Assembly: GCA_016932335.1 (NCBI GenBank)
Contig: JAFGCZ010000004.1
Coordinates: 1 to 64,000 of the forward strand
DNA: 64,000 nucleotides
From: Opitutales bacterium
GTDB lineage: Bacteria > Verrucomicrobiota > Verrucomicrobiia > Opitutales > Oceanipulchritudinaceae
Direction: 5' to 3'
Below the pieces are notes generated by a model. It was given only the letters and a program-made list of their open reading frames with translations, searched no databases and was not told the origin of the DNA. A program made the position numbers and the translations under genes. How positions within the stretch are numbered: position 1 is the stretch's first letter; every line of letters begins with the position of its first letter. Positions 62,837 to 64,000 of the stretch are shown one piece after another.

Positions 62837-62874
62837 TTCGCCGAAAAAAATAAAAATAAAAGAAATACGGCGAA
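62837..62874. promoter_or_regulatory. Inverted repeat in the bub/sigma divergent promoter region
   Basis: TTCGCCG (62837-62843) and CGGCGAA (62868-62874) form a perfect 7-bp inverted repeat spaced by an A-rich 24 bases, so centres lie about three helical turns apart. The left arm is part of a near-palindrome TTTTCGCCGAAAA. It lies between the multiubiquitin and sigma-like genes and is a candidate operator for both. Confidence 0.5.
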
Positions 62875-62960
62875 CTTATGGAGTTTAATCCTAAGTGGTA
62901 GTGGAATTGATTTTATCCTTGCTTACGATATGTGATTATTGGATTGTGATTCATTCAAAT

Positions 62961-63581
62961 ATGAAATCAGACAATATAGACTTTGATGTTCTATTTGCTC
63001 ATAGGGGCGGCTTTGCCATGGCGTATGGGCAGCTCTATGCATATGCGATTGTAGTTATCAGAAAAAGGTCAGGCTTAACGAGAAATGGTAGAAAAGTCGC
63101 TGAATTGGACGCTAAGGAACTCGTGGCTCATGCTCTATCTCGTCTTGTTGAATTGGAGTTATTTGATGATGGAGAGGCGGTCTATTGTCAATTGAGGCGC
63201 TTTATTGATAATTATGTTCATACGCTACAAAAGAGGACTGCAGAGCTTGTTCTTGTTCCAGTGAGTACTGGCAGCTATGAGGAAGATTCAAGGATTCTTC
63301 CTGAGCTAGAAGATATCAATGGAACGATCCCGTCTGATGATGTCGAAAGGAGAGAGGAAAATGATTTATATAGAGATATTCTTGAATCTCTCAAAGCAAG
63401 CTATCCGAGTAATGGAGTGGAACAGCGTTATATTGATCTCGTTTTAGAGGGGTGGTCGGGACGTAATGAGCTTTCTGAGCTCTTGGAAATCAGACCTTCA
63501 CAGTATGACGTTTTATACAAAAAAGTAAGCCGAGCTGCTGTAGCTGCAAAACAAAGATTTTTACAAAGGAAGGCATTATGA
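62961..63581 (+). CDS. Sigma-70-like RNA polymerase sigma factor
   Basis: A 206-residue protein starting at the ATG at 62961 (MKSDNIDFDVLF). The middle (about 40-100) resembles region 2 (DAKELVAHALSRLVELELFD); the end (about 150-205) resembles region 4, with a helix-turn-helix (GRNELSELLEIRPSQYDVLYKK). It is diverged and not a standard ECF. It lies back to back with the ubiquitin-like operon and overlaps the next gene by four bases. Control of the operon is inferred. Confidence 0.7.
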   Translation: MKSDNIDFDVLFAHRGGFAMAYGQLYAYAIVVIRKRSGLTRNGRKVAELDAKELVAHALSRLVELELFDDGEAVYCQLRRFIDNYVHTLQKRTAELVLVPVSTGSYEEDSRILPELEDINGTIPSDDVERREENDLYRDILESLKASYPSNGVEQRYIDLVLEGWSGRNELSELLEIRPSQYDVLYKKVSRAAVAAKQRFLQRKAL

Positions 63582-63979
63582 AGTCTACCTATAAATATAC
63601 AAATGCAATGAACCGTTTGGTTGAGGGTGCGTTTCCTACGGAGGCGGACATCGATGCCATGGATCCCCGTGAGTTGGCTGAATTCTTGTCTGAAAATGGT
63701 GTTGATTTACGCTGCTTTGAGTCCGAAGTCTCTTCCATTAAGTCTAAATTCGAGGGGAAGTTAAATTTTGAAAGAGCTCGAGAGAAACGATTAAGATCAA
63801 CCAAGGGTGAGCGCGTTGTGGATCTTTCATCTATGTCTAAAGAACAGATCCTAGAAGATTTAGTTGGAATATATGGATGTATTGAGAATATTCCTCTAGC
63901 AGCTAGAAATTTTCGGGATTTTAATCGCTCGGAATTGGAAAGCCTTTATCGGGATTTGGTTTTGAAAAAATCTGAATAG
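63578..63979 (+). CDS. Hypothetical partner of the sigma-like gene
   Basis: A 133-residue charged, helical protein (ADIDAMDPRELAEFLSENGV; SSMSKEQILEDLVGIYGCIE). No family is recognised. It overlaps the sigma-like gene by ATGA, so it may be an anti-sigma or chaperone partner. In similar modules a metallopeptidase often follows, but the window ends. Confidence 0.6.
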   Translation: MKSTYKYTNAMNRLVEGAFPTEADIDAMDPRELAEFLSENGVDLRCFESEVSSIKSKFEGKLNFERAREKRLRSTKGERVVDLSSMSKEQILEDLVGIYGCIENIPLAARNFRDFNRSELESLYRDLVLKKSE

Positions 63980-63982
63980 CAA

Positions 63983-64000
63983 ATGGAGATGCGAGAGCCT
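63983..64000 (+). CDS. Possible start of a further gene, cut by the window end
   Basis: ATG GAG ATG CGA GAG CCT begins three bases after the stop of the previous gene and stays open to the edge. It could be the third gene of the sigma module. Only six codons are seen, so the call is weak. Confidence 0.25.

Noticed and set aside
1-64000. CRISPR arrays, tRNA or rRNA genes, insertion sequences
   Set aside because: No regular spaced repeats, T-loop motifs, conserved rRNA stretches or transposase motifs were seen by reading; a covariance-model scan was not possible.

Overview
The window looks like chromosomal DNA from a Verrucomicrobiota member of the Opitutales/Puniceicoccales type. The clues are two very long TonB-dependent receptors with an N-terminal 'SPF-V ... 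GY ... TLAG(T/S)R' signature, a glycoside-hydrolase-rich sugar locus without a SusD partner, a Psp envelope-stress operon and moderate GC content. This is inference from gene content; no rRNA or tRNA gene was found.

Layout. (1) 1-5.9 kb, minus strand: xylose use (xylA, xylB, AraC-type regulator), an SBF-like transporter and a SAM methyltransferase. (2) 6.1-25 kb, plus strand: a galactan/fucose glycan-utilisation locus with GH95 fucosidase, GH2 beta-galactosidase carrying an inserted CBM32-like domain, TonB receptor, GH53 endo-galactanase, second TonB receptor, GPH-type symporter, LacI-type regulator and a cytoplasmic GH2. An identical 12-bp palindrome (TTTAACGTTAAA) precedes the first two genes. 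(3) 25-42 kb: housekeeping genes (DEAD-box helicase, YbdK-like ligase, M20 amidohydrolase, thioredoxin-like protein, AEC transporter, MnmM-like methylase, DapF-like protein, AroQ, Nif3-like protein, pspABC with divergent pspF, YhbY, AlaS, HAD phosphatase, GNAT-like protein). The DapF-like protein has Ser at both catalytic Cys positions. (4) 42.5-52.3 kb: one tightly coupled plus-strand operon joining SpoIIE/RsbW/STAS partner switching to three substrate-binding proteins and an ABC permease/ATPase pair. (5) 52.4-60.4 kb: an ankyrin protein, a membrane protein, a short terminator-bounded unit that can encode a Cys-rich peptide, a DUF6916-like gene with three tail-collar (MdpB-type) genes, a three-gene unknown module, a nucleotide pyrophosphatase/phosphodiesterase and a small GH18-like secreted protein. 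(6) 60.5-64 kb, AT-richer: a ubiquitin-like conjugation operon (triple beta-grasp multiubiquitin protein, E2-like/E1 fusion, DUF6527/BubE-like protein), divergent from a sigma-factor-like gene and a small partner gene that run off the window.

How the parts work together. The glycan locus can be read as: outer-membrane uptake by the two TonB receptors, extracytoplasmic trimming by GH95, GH2 and GH53, import by the GPH symporter, final hydrolysis by the cytoplasmic GH2, and control by the LacI-type protein. The 42.5-52.3 kb operon suggests ligand sensing through substrate-binding proteins feeding a phosphatase/kinase/antagonist switch. The right-hand end is the most unusual part: a compact bacterial ubiquitin-like (Bub-type) operon paired with a divergent sigma-like module, probably part of a horizontally acquired defence or stress island.
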